The notes: a model not told the origin generated them from the sequence alone. Shown: positions 1-6,977, counted from the first letter of the stretch. The stretch: DNA of 11,938 nucleotides from Gammaproteobacteria bacterium (GCA_013372965.1 JABXIR010000148.1:1-11938), one strand, 5' to 3'. Numbers and translations are program-made.

Positions 1-1860
1 ATTCTCGGACTAGCACGTGACGTTGCCGTCCTCAATCGTTTGCCATTAAACATCCCTGACATCGACTTCATGGATGAGCATATCGATGATTGCATTGATG
101 TCGCTCTATACGACGGCGAAGGTTGTCCGCGATACGCGTCTCGTATCGTTAAAGGCGTCAATGTAAATGCCACCACGCCAAATTGGATGGCGCAACGCTT
201 GTTGCGTTCAGGTATCCGTTCAATTGACCCCATTGTCGATATCACGAACTACGTGTTGCTCGAACTAGGCCAGCCAATGCATGCGTTCGACCTTGCAAAG
301 ATCGATGGCGGCATCGTAATTCGTAAAGCGGAGCCAGAAGAAACGCTGGTACTTCTCGATGAACAAGAAGTGACGCTTCGCGAGGATACGACCGTAATCG
401 CTGATCACAAGGGTGCGCTCGCGATCGCTGGGATCATGGGCGGACTTGCCTCTGGTGTGACGTCTTCAACCACCGACATCGTTTTCGAATCCGCTCACTT
501 CGCACCACAGTTCATTGCTGGTAAGGCACGCTCTTATGGCCTGCATACTGACTCATCGCACCGTTTTGAACGGGGCGTTGATACTGCAATGCAAGAAATC
601 GCGATTGAACGCGCAACGCAGTTATTGCTTGAAATTTGCGGTGGTGAAGCAGGACCAATCCAAATTGTCGAGGCGGGTGAAGAAGAAGCACAACCACGCC
701 AAGTGACACTCGCCAAAACGAAGGTTAACGACTATCTCGGTATCAACATTTCAAACGACGACGTTCTGGAAATTCTTGAGCTACTTGGCCTAGAAAAGTT
801 CGACGAGTCTGAGTCTAATTGGTCGTTCTATATTCCAAGTTGGCGCTTTGACATCAGCCTTGACGTCGATCTTGTTGAAGAGGTTGCGCGAATCTACGGC
901 TACAACAACTTGCCTTCAGTGACTCCAACGGCAGTACTCGCTATCGAACCGCATGATGAGTCGCACCGTAAACTGCCAGCTGTCCGTCAGCAGTTGGTTG
1001 CGCGTGATTACCGAGAAGCTATTACCTATAGCTTTGTTGATCAAAAGGTTCTGTCTGAATTTGACTCTCTAGACCATAGTGTCTCATTAGCGAACCCTAT
1101 TTCATCTGACATGGGCGTAATGCGCACCAATCTGGTGGCAGGCTTAGTTAACGCCGTAAAACGTAATTCGGCACGCCAACAGTCACGCATTCGCCTCTTC
1201 GAGACCGGATTGAGTTTCGTTAAAGCGAGCGATGACGTTGTGCAAGTTAAGCAGTTGGCAATGATCACCGCGGGCACAGAGTTCGCCGAAGACTGGCATG
1301 GAAATTCGAAAGCAGCTGATTTCTTTAGCTTAAAAGGTGATTTGGAGTCATTACTACCTAAGTCGTGTGTATTCAAGCCTTCGACGCGAATGGGCTTCCA
1401 CCCAGGACAGACCGCCGATATTTTCGTTGACGGTAAGCTGGTTGGTTTTATTGGTACGATTCATCCGACTACGGTTAAAACGCTTGACCTAGTACCGGGC
1501 GTCGCGTTTGCTCAAGTCGAGCTCGAAACCGTGTTATCGGTTGGTGTCCCAAGCTTCAAAGGCGTATCGAAGTTCCCGGAAGTTCGACGTGACCTAGCGT
1601 TTATTGTTAAGCGTGACGTGACCTCAGGGGCACTTACCGCCACAATCGATACGTTGCTTAACGACTCTGAGATCTATCAAGGGGTTGGCGTTTTCGACGT
1701 TTATGAAGGCGAAGCTATTGATAAACAAAGAAAAAGTATTGCTTTGGGCTTGACGTTTAGGCACAACTCTCGCACTCTTAACGATGAAGAGGTCAACGAT
1801 TGCGTGAACACCGTAATCGATGGTCTTAGCGAGACGTATGAGGCCACGTTAAGGAACTAA
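1..1860 (+). CDS. pheT: Phenylalanyl-tRNA synthetase beta subunit, 5'-truncated by the window edge
   Basis: This is the beta chain of the alpha2-beta2 phenylalanine-tRNA ligase, which charges tRNA-Phe and edits mischarged Tyr-tRNA. The frame is open from base 1, where it reads ILGLARDVAVLN, so the gene began upstream and the first in-frame TTG or ATG codons are internal. 619 residues are visible. Aligning the GQPMHAFD motif (window residues 91-98) with E. coli, where its His is residue 261, suggests about 165-170 residues are missing. Visible domains in order are the B3/B4 editing domain (about 40-215, with the NYVLLELGQPMHAFD block and the SHRFERGVD motif), B5 (about 233-303, ending VEEVARIYGY), a catalytic-like core domain, and the C-terminal ferredoxin-fold anticodon-binding domain (about 525-619, starting FPEVRRDLAF). 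The tRNA-binding N-terminal domain and pheS would lie off the left edge. ihfA follows 3 bp after the stop, the classical pheST-ihfA operon. No frameshift is seen. Confidence 0.97.
   Translation: MLGLARDVAVLNRLPLNIPDIDFMDEHIDDCIDVALYDGEGCPRYASRIVKGVNVNATTPNWMAQRLLRSGIRSIDPIVDITNYVLLELGQPMHAFDLAKIDGGIVIRKAEPEETLVLLDEQEVTLREDTTVIADHKGALAIAGIMGGLASGVTSSTTDIVFESAHFAPQFIAGKARSYGLHTDSSHRFERGVDTAMQEIAIERATQLLLEICGGEAGPIQIVEAGEEEAQPRQVTLAKTKVNDYLGINISNDDVLEILELLGLEKFDESESNWSFYIPSWRFDISLDVDLVEEVARIYGYNNLPSVTPTAVLAIEPHDESHRKLPAVRQQLVARDYREAITYSFVDQKVLSEFDSLDHSVSLANPISSDMGVMRTNLVAGLVNAVKRNSARQQSRIRLFETGLSFVKASDDVVQVKQLAMITAGTEFAEDWHGNSKAADFFSLKGDLESLLPKSCVFKPSTRMGFHPGQTADIFVDGKLVGFIGTIHPTTVKTLDLVPGVAFAQVELETVLSVGVPSFKGVSKFPEVRRDLAFIVKRDVTSGALTATIDTLLNDSEIYQGVGVFDVYEGEAIDKQRKSIALGLTFRHNSRTLNDEEVNDCVNTVIDGLSETYEATLRN
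1675..1687 (+). promoter_or_regulatory. Candidate IHF site inside the 3' end of pheT
   Basis: TATCAAGGGGTTG matches the IHF consensus WATCAANNNNTTR exactly. It lies 176 bp before the ihfA start codon. In E. coli, ihfA (himA) is known to be expressed partly from a promoter inside pheT and to be repressed by IHF. A site here would fit such autoregulation, but a match of this information content is expected about once in every few 12-kb windows by chance, and no convincing promoter was found between it and ihfA. Confidence 0.25.
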
Positions 1861-1863
1861 GGC

Positions 1864-2175
1864 ATGCCGCACTCGGCTTTAACTAAAGCGGATCTTGCAG
1901 AGCAGCTCTACCAAGAATTGGGCATCCATAAAAAGGAAGCCAAAGAGTTGGTTGAGTATTTTTTCGAAGAGATCCGTAATGCACTCGAGCACAACGAACA
2001 AGTCAAGCTTTCGGGCTTTGGTAATTTCGATTTGCGTGATAAAGGGGCGCGTCCCGGACGCAACCCCAAAACGGGTGAGTCGATCGATATCGACGCACGT
2101 CGAGTTGTAACCTTTAAGCCGGGTCAAAAGCTAAAGTCTCGCGTAGAGACTATTACAGAAGAAGAGGGCCAGTAG
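1864..2175 (+). CDS. ihfA: Integration host factor alpha subunit
   Basis: This is the alpha chain of IHF, the heterodimeric nucleoid protein that bends DNA at specific sites and acts in transcription, replication and recombination. The 103 residues match the E. coli protein almost throughout: KEAKELVEYFFEEIR in the helical dimerisation part, QVKLSGFGNFDLRDK, then the DNA-binding arm RPGRNPKTGE (63-72), and ARRVVTFKPGQKLKSRVE. Pro68 corresponds to the intercalating proline of E. coli IhfA (Pro65). The N-terminus has three extra residues (MPHS before ALTKAD). The alpha-specific FFEEIR and the lack of HU-like features separate it from IhfB and HU. The ATG lies 3 bp after the pheT stop, with AAGGAAC at the pheT end as ribosome binding site, so translation is probably coupled. 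The partner ihfB is not in the window. Confidence 0.98.
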   Translation: MPHSALTKADLAEQLYQELGIHKKEAKELVEYFFEEIRNALEHNEQVKLSGFGNFDLRDKGARPGRNPKTGESIDIDARRVVTFKPGQKLKSRVETITEEEGQ

Positions 2176-2190
2176 GCGCTCTTTTTTTTT
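2163..2190 (+). terminator. Weak intrinsic terminator after ihfA
   Basis: AGAG-G-GCC (2163-2170), loop AGTA, then GGC-G-CTCT (2175-2182) forms a stem with one internal G-G mismatch. It is followed by an unbroken T run to 2190. The hairpin starts inside the last ihfA codons and overlaps the stop. The stem is imperfect and pdxH begins 11 bp after the T run, so partial readthrough into pdxH is likely. Confidence 0.5.
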
Positions 2191-2201
2191 GGAGTTTAAA
2201 A

Positions 2202-2843
2202 ATGGTAGATACATCTGATATCAGACGCGAGTACGGGCTAGGCGAATTACGTCGAAGCCATTTAGATGCCTGTCCACACCAACAATTCGACGTGTGGCTT
2301 CAGCAAGCGATTAAATCCCGCAAGATAGTCGATCCGACGGCGATGACGCTATCGACAGTCAGCCTAGACAACTTCCCAACGGGTCGTATAGTCCTACTTA
2401 AACGCCACGATCACGGAGCGTTTCGTTTTTTCACAAACTATACCTCCGATAAAGCAGAAGATATCAACTTTAACTCTAACGTGTCGCTTTCGTTTGCTTG
2501 GCTTGAGCTCGAACGACAGGTGATCATTTCGGGTGAGGCGACTCGCTTATCACCCGAAGATAATGCTCTGTACTTCGAGTCTCGACCGCGTGCAAGTCAG
2601 ATCGCCGCCTGGGCGAGCTTTCAAAGTGCCAATGCGGCCTCTCGTGAAGAGCTTGATGAGCGTTACGCTGCTTGCGAAAAAGAATTCGAAGGTAAGAAGA
2701 TTCCGTGCCCAGAATTTTGGGGTGGTTACGATGTAACCGCGCACAGTATTGAATTTTGGCAAGGACGACTCGGGCGTCTTCATGATCGGTTCCGATATAC
2801 TCGCACTGAATTGGGCTGGGATTTAGAAAGAATTAACCCTTAA
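2202..2843 (+). CDS. pdxH: Pyridoxamine/pyridoxine 5'-phosphate oxidase
   Basis: This FMN enzyme oxidises pyridoxine 5'-phosphate or pyridoxamine 5'-phosphate to pyridoxal 5'-phosphate with O2, the last step of de novo and salvage vitamin B6 synthesis in the cytoplasm. The 213 residues (E. coli has 218) carry the expected blocks in order: a substrate-binding N-terminal RREYGLGELRR (8-18), the FMN-binding GRIVLLK (61-67) and FFTNYTSDKA (76-85), ERQVIISGEATRL (104-115), SRPRASQIAAWAS (127-139), and the family signature IEFWQGRLGRLHDR (183-196) with the R-x-H pair used for substrate binding. The C-terminus DRFRYTRTELGWDLERINP is typical. GGAG (2191-2194) lies 7 bp before the ATG. The gene sits between ihfA and a tRNA-Pro(GGG). 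In Pseudomonas that place is held, as I recall it, by a MerR-family regulator. No separate promoter is obvious, so it may be expressed by readthrough from pheT-ihfA. Confidence 0.97.
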   Translation: MVDTSDIRREYGLGELRRSHLDACPHQQFDVWLQQAIKSRKIVDPTAMTLSTVSLDNFPTGRIVLLKRHDHGAFRFFTNYTSDKAEDINFNSNVSLSFAWLELERQVIISGEATRLSPEDNALYFESRPRASQIAAWASFQSANAASREELDERYAACEKEFEGKKIPCPEFWGGYDVTAHSIEFWQGRLGRLHDRFRYTRTELGWDLERINP

Positions 2844-2848
2844 TTTTG

Positions 2849-2876
2849 TTGCAATGCTAACCCGTTACGTTATCAT
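2849..2876 (+). promoter_or_regulatory. Promoter of tRNA-Pro(GGG)
   Basis: TTGCAA (2849-2854) and TATCAT (2871-2876), 16 bp apart, resemble sigma70 -35 and -10 boxes. They begin 6 bp after the pdxH stop, and a start near 2883 would give a leader of about 32 nt before the tRNA. The position between a stop codon and a tRNA gene supports the call. Confidence 0.55.
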
Positions 2877-2901
2877 TCTATGGCTGTTGAAAATCACGAA
2901 A

Positions 2902-2914
2902 AATCAATAGCTTA
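2902..2914 (+). promoter_or_regulatory. Candidate IHF site abutting tRNA-Pro(GGG)
   Basis: AATCAATAGCTTA matches WATCAANNNNTTR exactly and ends on the base before the tRNA 5' end, downstream of the putative promoter. It could be a real IHF site or an A/T-rich coincidence; the sequence alone cannot decide. Confidence 0.25.
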
Positions 2915-2991
2915 CGGAGTATAGCGCAGCCTGGTAGCGCACCACACTGGGGGTGTGGGGGTCGTGGGTTCGAATCCCGCTACTCCGACCA
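2915..2991 (+). tRNA. tRNA-Pro(GGG)
   Basis: The 77-nt gene folds into a complete cloverleaf. The acceptor CGGAGTA pairs with TACTCCG, followed by discriminator A and encoded CCA. The D arm is GCGC/GCGC with the AGCCTGGTA loop. The anticodon stem CCACA/TGTGG encloses CTGGGGG, which puts GGG at 2949-2951, and the T arm is GTGGG/CCCGC around TTCGAAT. The C at position 1 opposite G72 with discriminator A is typical of bacterial tRNA-Pro. It reads CCC and CCU codons. Confidence 0.97.
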
Positions 2992-3000
2992 TTTCAATTT

Positions 3001-3028
3001 AAAAGCCCATCGCACGATGGGCTTTTTT
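3001..3028 (+). terminator. Strong intrinsic terminator after tRNA-Pro(GGG)
   Basis: AAAAGCCCATC (3001-3011) and GATGGGCTTTT (3016-3026) form a perfect 11-bp stem with loop GCAC, followed by more T. It begins 9 bp after the tRNA CCA end. The run of A before the stem means it could also work on the other strand. It sits only 24 bp before the selD start. Confidence 0.9.
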
Positions 3029-3042
3029 GTTTTTAACTCCAC

Positions 3043-3049
3043 GAGGAAG
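3043..3049 (+). promoter_or_regulatory. Ribosome binding site deciding the selD start
   Basis: GAGGAAG lies 3-9 bp before the ATG at 3053. An in-frame ATG at 3017 falls inside the terminator hairpin, would add 12 residues (MGFFVFNSTRKF) unlike SelD and has no Shine-Dalgarno sequence. The downstream start gives MSSIRLTEYSHGAGCGCK, matching E. coli SelD from its N-terminus. Confidence 0.85.
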
Positions 3050-3052
3050 TTT

Positions 3053-4078
3053 ATGTCGTCCATACGTCTAACCGAATACAGTCACGGAGCTGGTTGTGGC
3101 TGCAAGCTGTCTCCTGAAGTACTTAAACAGTTAGTGACGGCAGTGCCAGACCATGAGCGCTTTACCGATCTACTTGTCGGTAATCAAAGTGCCGATGATG
3201 CGGCCGTCGTAAAAATCAACGACACCCAAGCCGTAGTGAGCACCACAGACTTTTTTATGCCGATAGTCGATGATCCTCGTGACTTTGGGCGCATCGCTGC
3301 AACAAACGCAATCAGTGACATTTATGCGATGGGTGCAACACCCATTATGGCAATTGCGATCTTTGGCTGGCCGATCGATAAGCTAGATGCCTCGATAGGA
3401 AAATTAGTTCTCGATGGCGGCAGGGAAGTTTGCCATGCACTCGGTTTTCCGCTGGCTGGCGGGCACAGTATCGATTGTCCTGAACCCATTTTCGGATTAT
3501 CAGTAACTGGCATCATTGAGATTGATCGAATCAAGCGCAACAATACTGCTCGCGTGGGCGATCGTTTGTTTTTAACCAAACCGATAGGTATTGGAATTGT
3601 AACCACGGCGCAGAAGCGAGGTCATGTTACGGATTCAGACATTCAAGACGCGATTTCGGCGATGACGTCACCCAACGTTTTCGGAAAATACGCGGCTGGC
3701 CTGGATTACGTAAACGCGATGACCGATGTCACTGGATTCGGTCTTGCAGGTCATGCGGCTGAATTCGCACGCGGTGCGGGCGTGGGTATTGAGCTCAACA
3801 TGAACAACGTACCTCTGTTGAACGGCGTTAATCATTATCAGAGTTTAGGGTGCATCCCGGGTGGCGCGTTAAGAAATGAAGAATCACTCGGCTCGCAGCT
3901 ATTGGGAGGCACCTCGCTACAGCGTCAAATTGCGTGCGACCCCCAAACCAGTGGCGGGCTTCTGCTAAGTGTTGCACCCGAAGGAATCAAGGCCCTTGAA
4001 TCACTCGCACAAGAACATAGCGTGACACTGATCGAAGTAGGGTGCGTCACTCAAGGCGCGAATGTCACATTGGTCTAA
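3053..4078 (+). CDS. selD: Selenide, water dikinase (selenophosphate synthetase)
   Basis: SelD makes selenophosphate from selenide and ATP, releasing AMP and phosphate. It is the selenium donor for selenocysteine-tRNA (SelA) and for 2-selenouridine in tRNA (MnmH). From the ATG at 3053 the protein has 341 residues (E. coli has 347). The N-terminal loop HGAGCGCKLSP (11-21) carries the catalytic Cys15 and Lys18, equivalent to E. coli Cys17 and Lys20. Cys15 is a plain TGT codon, so this is the cysteine and not the selenocysteine form. Next come DDAAV (48-52), the metal and ATP-binding TTDFFMPIVDDPRDFGRIAA (64-83), DVTGFGLAGHAAE (225-237) and DPQTSGG (296-302), all hallmarks of the PurM/SelD fold. 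No selA, selB, selC, mnmH or selenoprotein gene is visible nearby, so the user of the selenophosphate is unknown here. The gene lies directly behind a tRNA terminator and converges with the next gene, 3 bp apart. Confidence 0.97.
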   Translation: MSSIRLTEYSHGAGCGCKLSPEVLKQLVTAVPDHERFTDLLVGNQSADDAAVVKINDTQAVVSTTDFFMPIVDDPRDFGRIAATNAISDIYAMGATPIMAIAIFGWPIDKLDASIGKLVLDGGREVCHALGFPLAGGHSIDCPEPIFGLSVTGIIEIDRIKRNNTARVGDRLFLTKPIGIGIVTTAQKRGHVTDSDIQDAISAMTSPNVFGKYAAGLDYVNAMTDVTGFGLAGHAAEFARGAGVGIELNMNNVPLLNGVNHYQSLGCIPGGALRNEESLGSQLLGGTSLQRQIACDPQTSGGLLLSVAPEGIKALESLAQEHSVTLIEVGCVTQGANVTLV

Positions 4079-4081
4079 TGT

Positions 4082-4513
4082 CTACGAGGGCGTATGATCT
4101 CGAATAATGAGCCATACGCCATCATTCTTTTGCCATAATGTTGTGAAGAAACCGGTCGACTCAGCGTCACCATCGGTTAACTTCCAGCTACCTAGAACCC
4201 AAGCGTGATTATCGTCGATAAGATACAGGTTGTTCAGTTCAAACTCTAACTGTCCCATGCTCTCGCTCGTGTCGTAAGCAGTTTCGTAACGTTCACGTAC
4301 TTCCGTTATTCCCGTTAAAATCACGTCGCTACCAACGACCATCAGCCCCTCATCGCGCGCGTAGATGGAGAGAAATACGTTAAGGTCTCCGTTGTTCCAC
4401 GCATCCTGTTGAATCCGAAGTTGCGCTATGATTGCCTCGTCTACACTATCATCTGCAAAAGATGATGCGGAGAGCAATAAGCATAAAATTCCGACGATAC
4501 GTTTTATGTTCAT
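4082..4513 (-). CDS. Exported SnoaL-like / DUF4440-type small protein
   Basis: A protein of 143 residues with a clear Sec signal peptide: MNIKRIV, a hydrophobic stretch GILCLLLSASS and a likely cleavage after SSFA (20|21). Cys11 is not in a lipobox (GIL precedes it), so a soluble periplasmic protein is more likely than a lipoprotein. The mature part resembles the NTF2-like cone fold of the SnoaL/DUF4440 group: IIAQLRIQQDAWNNGDLNVFLSIYARDEGLMVVG, then TGITEVRERYETAY, a strand-rich middle, AWVLGSWKLTDGD, and a final GVWLIIRDHTPS. Members of this fold are cyclases, isomerases or simple ligand binders, and I cannot assign a substrate. AGGGAG (4519-4524 on the plus strand) lies 5 bp before the ATG. 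It is divergent from the MarC gene, 74 bp apart, and ends 3 bp from the selD stop with no terminator hairpin between them. Confidence 0.8.
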   Translation of the reverse strand: MNIKRIVGILCLLLSASSFADDSVDEAIIAQLRIQQDAWNNGDLNVFLSIYARDEGLMVVGSDVILTGITEVRERYETAYDTSESMGQLEFELNNLYLIDDNHAWVLGSWKLTDGDAESTGFFTTLWQKNDGVWLIIRDHTPS

Positions 4514-4587
4514 GATAACTCCCTTGTTTGACCTAATATTAAACGTTATTTACCACGATCTTTCGAGATTAGCTGAGGATAGTTGAA

Positions 4588-5211
4588 TTGGAATTCATTA
4601 GCGGCGACTTTATTAAGGTATTAACCGCGCTTGTTGCGTTAGCCAATCCGATTGGGCTTGTGCCTATATTTTTGGCCATGACACAGGGTCGTTGGGAGCG
4701 TGAACGTAGCGCGATTGCCCGACAAACCTCATTTGCAATTATCATTATCCTAGCCATCTCAACGGTTGCGGGAGATTATCTCCTCGAGTTCTTTGGTATT
4801 AGTATTCACGGATTCCGTGTCGCCGGCGGCATTCTTGTCATGATTATGGCGTTGAGTATGATGCAGGCGCATACTGACGATGTGAGACAAACCGACGAAG
4901 AGCTCAGCGCGAGTCAGCTGCGACCAGCCATTGCTGTCGTTCCCCTCGCGATGCCGATTACTGCAGGTCCGGGAGCTATATCTGCCATGATCGTCTATTC
5001 GCACACGGTCGGTTACTTGGTGTCATTCGCTGCAATAATATCTCTAGCGGTCATTCTGTACTTGTTTATGCGCTCGGCGTCGTTTATTGCACGAGCACTG
5101 GGAACCGTAGGTATGAACGTTGTCACTCGTATTATGGGCTTATTGTTGGCCTCAATGGCGGTTGAGTTTATTGCATCAGGCGTTAGGGGTCTTCTACCAG
5201 GATTGGTATAA
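4588..5211 (+). CDS. MarC/YchE-family inner membrane protein
   Basis: An integral membrane protein of 207 residues in the MarC family (PF01914). I count six hydrophobic segments at about 8-32, 47-68, 76-92, 113-136, 141-161 and 176-198. The family marks NPIGLVPIF (20-28) and PITAGPGAIS (123-132) occur in the first and fourth segments, consistent with an internal two-fold repeat. A charged loop of about 95-112 (TDDVRQTDEELSAS) separates the halves. The role of MarC proteins is not settled: the original link to multiple antibiotic resistance in E. coli was not upheld, and transport is only inferred. I chose the TTG at 4588 because GAGGA (4575-4579) lies 8 bp upstream, an in-frame stop occurs at 4570-4572, and the resulting N-terminus MEFISGDFIKVLTALVALANPIG fits the family. 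It stands alone, ending in a bidirectional terminator. Confidence 0.92.
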   Translation: MEFISGDFIKVLTALVALANPIGLVPIFLAMTQGRWERERSAIARQTSFAIIIILAISTVAGDYLLEFFGISIHGFRVAGGILVMIMALSMMQAHTDDVRQTDEELSASQLRPAIAVVPLAMPITAGPGAISAMIVYSHTVGYLVSFAAIISLAVILYLFMRSASFIARALGTVGMNVVTRIMGLLLASMAVEFIASGVRGLLPGLV

Positions 5212-5238
5212 AAAAAAGCGCCCCGAAGGGCGCTTTTA
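5211..5238. terminator. Bidirectional terminator between the MarC gene and ETF-QO
   Basis: GCGCCC (5218-5223), loop CGAA and GGGCGC (5228-5233), with an A run before and TTTT after the stem. It overlaps the last base of the MarC-gene stop and lies 18 bp past the ETF-QO stop on the other strand, so it can end both converging transcripts. Confidence 0.9.
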
Positions 5239-5255
5239 ACAATTACGAACCTGAA

Positions 5256-6908
5256 TTACATGTTCGGGTAATTCGGACCACCTGCACCTTCCGGCGTTAC
5301 CCAAGTAATGTTTTGACTTGGATCCTTAATGTCGCACGTTTTACAGTGAACGCAGTTTTGACCATTGATTTGGAATTTCTGCTCACCATTCGCATCTTCT
5401 AATACCTCGTAGACGCCAGCAGGGCAGTATCGCTGCGCAGGTTCTGCCCACTTAGGCAAGTTAACCGTCAACGGAATACTCGGATCTTTCAGCTTAAGAT
5501 GGCACGGCTGATCTTCTTCATGGTTGGTGTTCGATAAAAATACCGAAGAGAGACGATCGAAGCTTAGAACACCATCTGGCCGTGGATAATGAATTTCTGC
5601 AAAGTCTGCAGCATCACCAAGCTGCGCATGATCTGGTTTTGGGTCGCTTAACGTCCAAGGTAAGTTTCCGCCGAAAATATTGATGTCGATAAAGGCGTAG
5701 GCCGACCCGACGATATTTCCCCACTTGTGCTGAGCAGGACCAAAGTTACGTTGCGCGTAAAGTTCTTTGTAAGCCCAACTAGCCTTATAAGCACTGTCGA
5801 ATTCGGACACGTCGTCATTCGCACGATCTGCACTAAGCGCACTGAACACCGATTCAGCGGCAACCATGCCAGATTTCATGGCAGTGTGGCTTCCCTTAAT
5901 TTTTGCGAAGTTCAATGTGCCGGCATCATCACCAATCAGTAAACCGCCTGCGAAATGCATCTTAGGTTGTGACTGGATACCACCTTTGGTAATCGCACGA
6001 GCACCATACGCAACGCGCTTACCGCCGCTGAGATACTGCTTAACTACCGGATGCTGCTTGTAACGCTGGAATTCCTCAAACGGGCTTAACCAAGGGTTTT
6101 GGTAGCTTAAATCTGTAATTAAACCAAGTACAACTTGATTGTTTTCGATGTGATAGAGGAAAGATCCGCCATGAGCGCCGTTTTCGGCGAGTGGCCATCC
6201 TGCTGTATGTACTACGAGACCTTCTTCATGCTGATCTGCAGGGACGTCCCAAATTTCTTTAATACCAATACCGTAGTGCTGAGCTTCCTTACCTTCATCG
6301 AGATTAAATTTCTCGATAAGTTCTTTACCAAGTGAACCGCGACAGCCTTCCGCGAAGAGGGTGTACTTAGCATGGAGCTCCATCCCTGGCATATAACTGT
6401 CTTTTTGCTGACCATCGGCGCTAACGCCCATATCGCCGGTTGCGACACCTTTGACCGAACCGTCTTCATTATAAAGTACTTCAGCGGCGGCAAATCCTGG
6501 GAAGACTTCAACGCCCAAATTTTCGGCTTGTTCGGCTAACCAACGACACAAGTTTCCGAGACTAATAATGTAGTTACCAGAATTGTGCATTGTTTTTGGC
6601 ACGAAAAGATTCGGTACTTTAGAGGCTTTCTGGTCATTCTTAAGAAGGTAAATGTCATCGCGCTTTACCGCGGTATTCACCGGTGCACCGAGTTCTTTCC
6701 AATCTGGGAAAAGTTCATTCAATGCTTTAGGCTCGAATACTGCACCTGAAACGATGTGCGCGCCGACTTCTGAACCTTTCTCAACAACACATACACTTAG
6801 TTCAGTATTATTTTCGGTACATAGTTGGCGAAGACGTATAGCGGCGGACAAACCAGAAGGGCCTGCGCCAACGATCACTACGTCGTACTCCATAAATTCG
6901 CGTTCCAT
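5256..6908 (-). CDS. Electron transfer flavoprotein-ubiquinone oxidoreductase
   Basis: ETF-QO is a monotopic inner-membrane iron-sulfur flavoprotein that takes electrons from reduced ETF and passes them to ubiquinone, linking fatty-acid, amino-acid and other acyl-CoA dehydrogenations to respiration. The 550 residues are the usual bacterial length. The N-terminal FAD dinucleotide fold is DVVIVGAGPSGLSAAIRL (9-26). GLLIGDDAGTLNFAKIKGSHTAMKSG is the second FAD motif plus the family block that follows it. The C-terminal 4Fe-4S domain has Cys495 (RYCPAGVYE) and Cys519, Cys522 and Cys525 (NCVHCKTCDIKDP), ending with the typical GGPNYPNM. The start at 6908 gives MEREFMEYDVVIVG, like Pseudomonas proteins; a second ATG at 6893 is possible. 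GGGAG (6919-6923) is 10 bp upstream. It is divergent from etfB-etfA, its electron donor. The gene is often called etfD or ETFDH. Confidence 0.97.
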   Translation of the reverse strand: MEREFMEYDVVIVGAGPSGLSAAIRLRQLCTENNTELSVCVVEKGSEVGAHIVSGAVFEPKALNELFPDWKELGAPVNTAVKRDDIYLLKNDQKASKVPNLFVPKTMHNSGNYIISLGNLCRWLAEQAENLGVEVFPGFAAAEVLYNEDGSVKGVATGDMGVSADGQQKDSYMPGMELHAKYTLFAEGCRGSLGKELIEKFNLDEGKEAQHYGIGIKEIWDVPADQHEEGLVVHTAGWPLAENGAHGGSFLYHIENNQVVLGLITDLSYQNPWLSPFEEFQRYKQHPVVKQYLSGGKRVAYGARAITKGGIQSQPKMHFAGGLLIGDDAGTLNFAKIKGSHTAMKSGMVAAESVFSALSADRANDDVSEFDSAYKASWAYKELYAQRNFGPAQHKWGNIVGSAYAFIDINIFGGNLPWTLSDPKPDHAQLGDAADFAEIHYPRPDGVLSFDRLSSVFLSNTNHEEDQPCHLKLKDPSIPLTVNLPKWAEPAQRYCPAGVYEVLEDANGEQKFQINGQNCVHCKTCDIKDPSQNITWVTPEGAGGPNYPNM

Positions 6909-6947
6909 GAACTATTTTCTCCCAGCAACTATTAATAACAACACCAT

Positions 6948-6977
6948 ATTATACGCTGTACACGGTGAATTTGTTTA
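6948..6977 (-). promoter_or_regulatory. Promoter of ETF-QO
   Basis: Read on the minus strand, TAAACA (6977-6972) and a perfect TATAAT (6953-6948) are 18 bp apart. Transcription from about 6941 would leave a leader of about 33 nt before the ATG at 6908. The -35 box matches 4 of 6 bases. Confidence 0.5.

Noticed and set aside
1041..1376. 111-codon open frame on the minus strand inside pheT
   Set aside because: It is fully antisense to a conserved gene, has no family resemblance and no ribosome binding site.
3017..3052. Upstream in-frame ATG for selD
   Set aside because: It lies inside the tRNA terminator hairpin, has no ribosome binding site and would add residues that do not resemble SelD.
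3095..3106. Possible selenocysteine codon in the SelD active site
   Set aside because: The codons for GCGC are GGT TGT GGC TGC; both are plain cysteine codons and there is no in-frame TGA.
6212..6511. 99-codon open frame in another frame within ETF-QO
   Set aside because: It lies on the same strand as a complete conserved gene in a shifted frame; ETF-QO has no interruption, so this is not a frameshifted piece.
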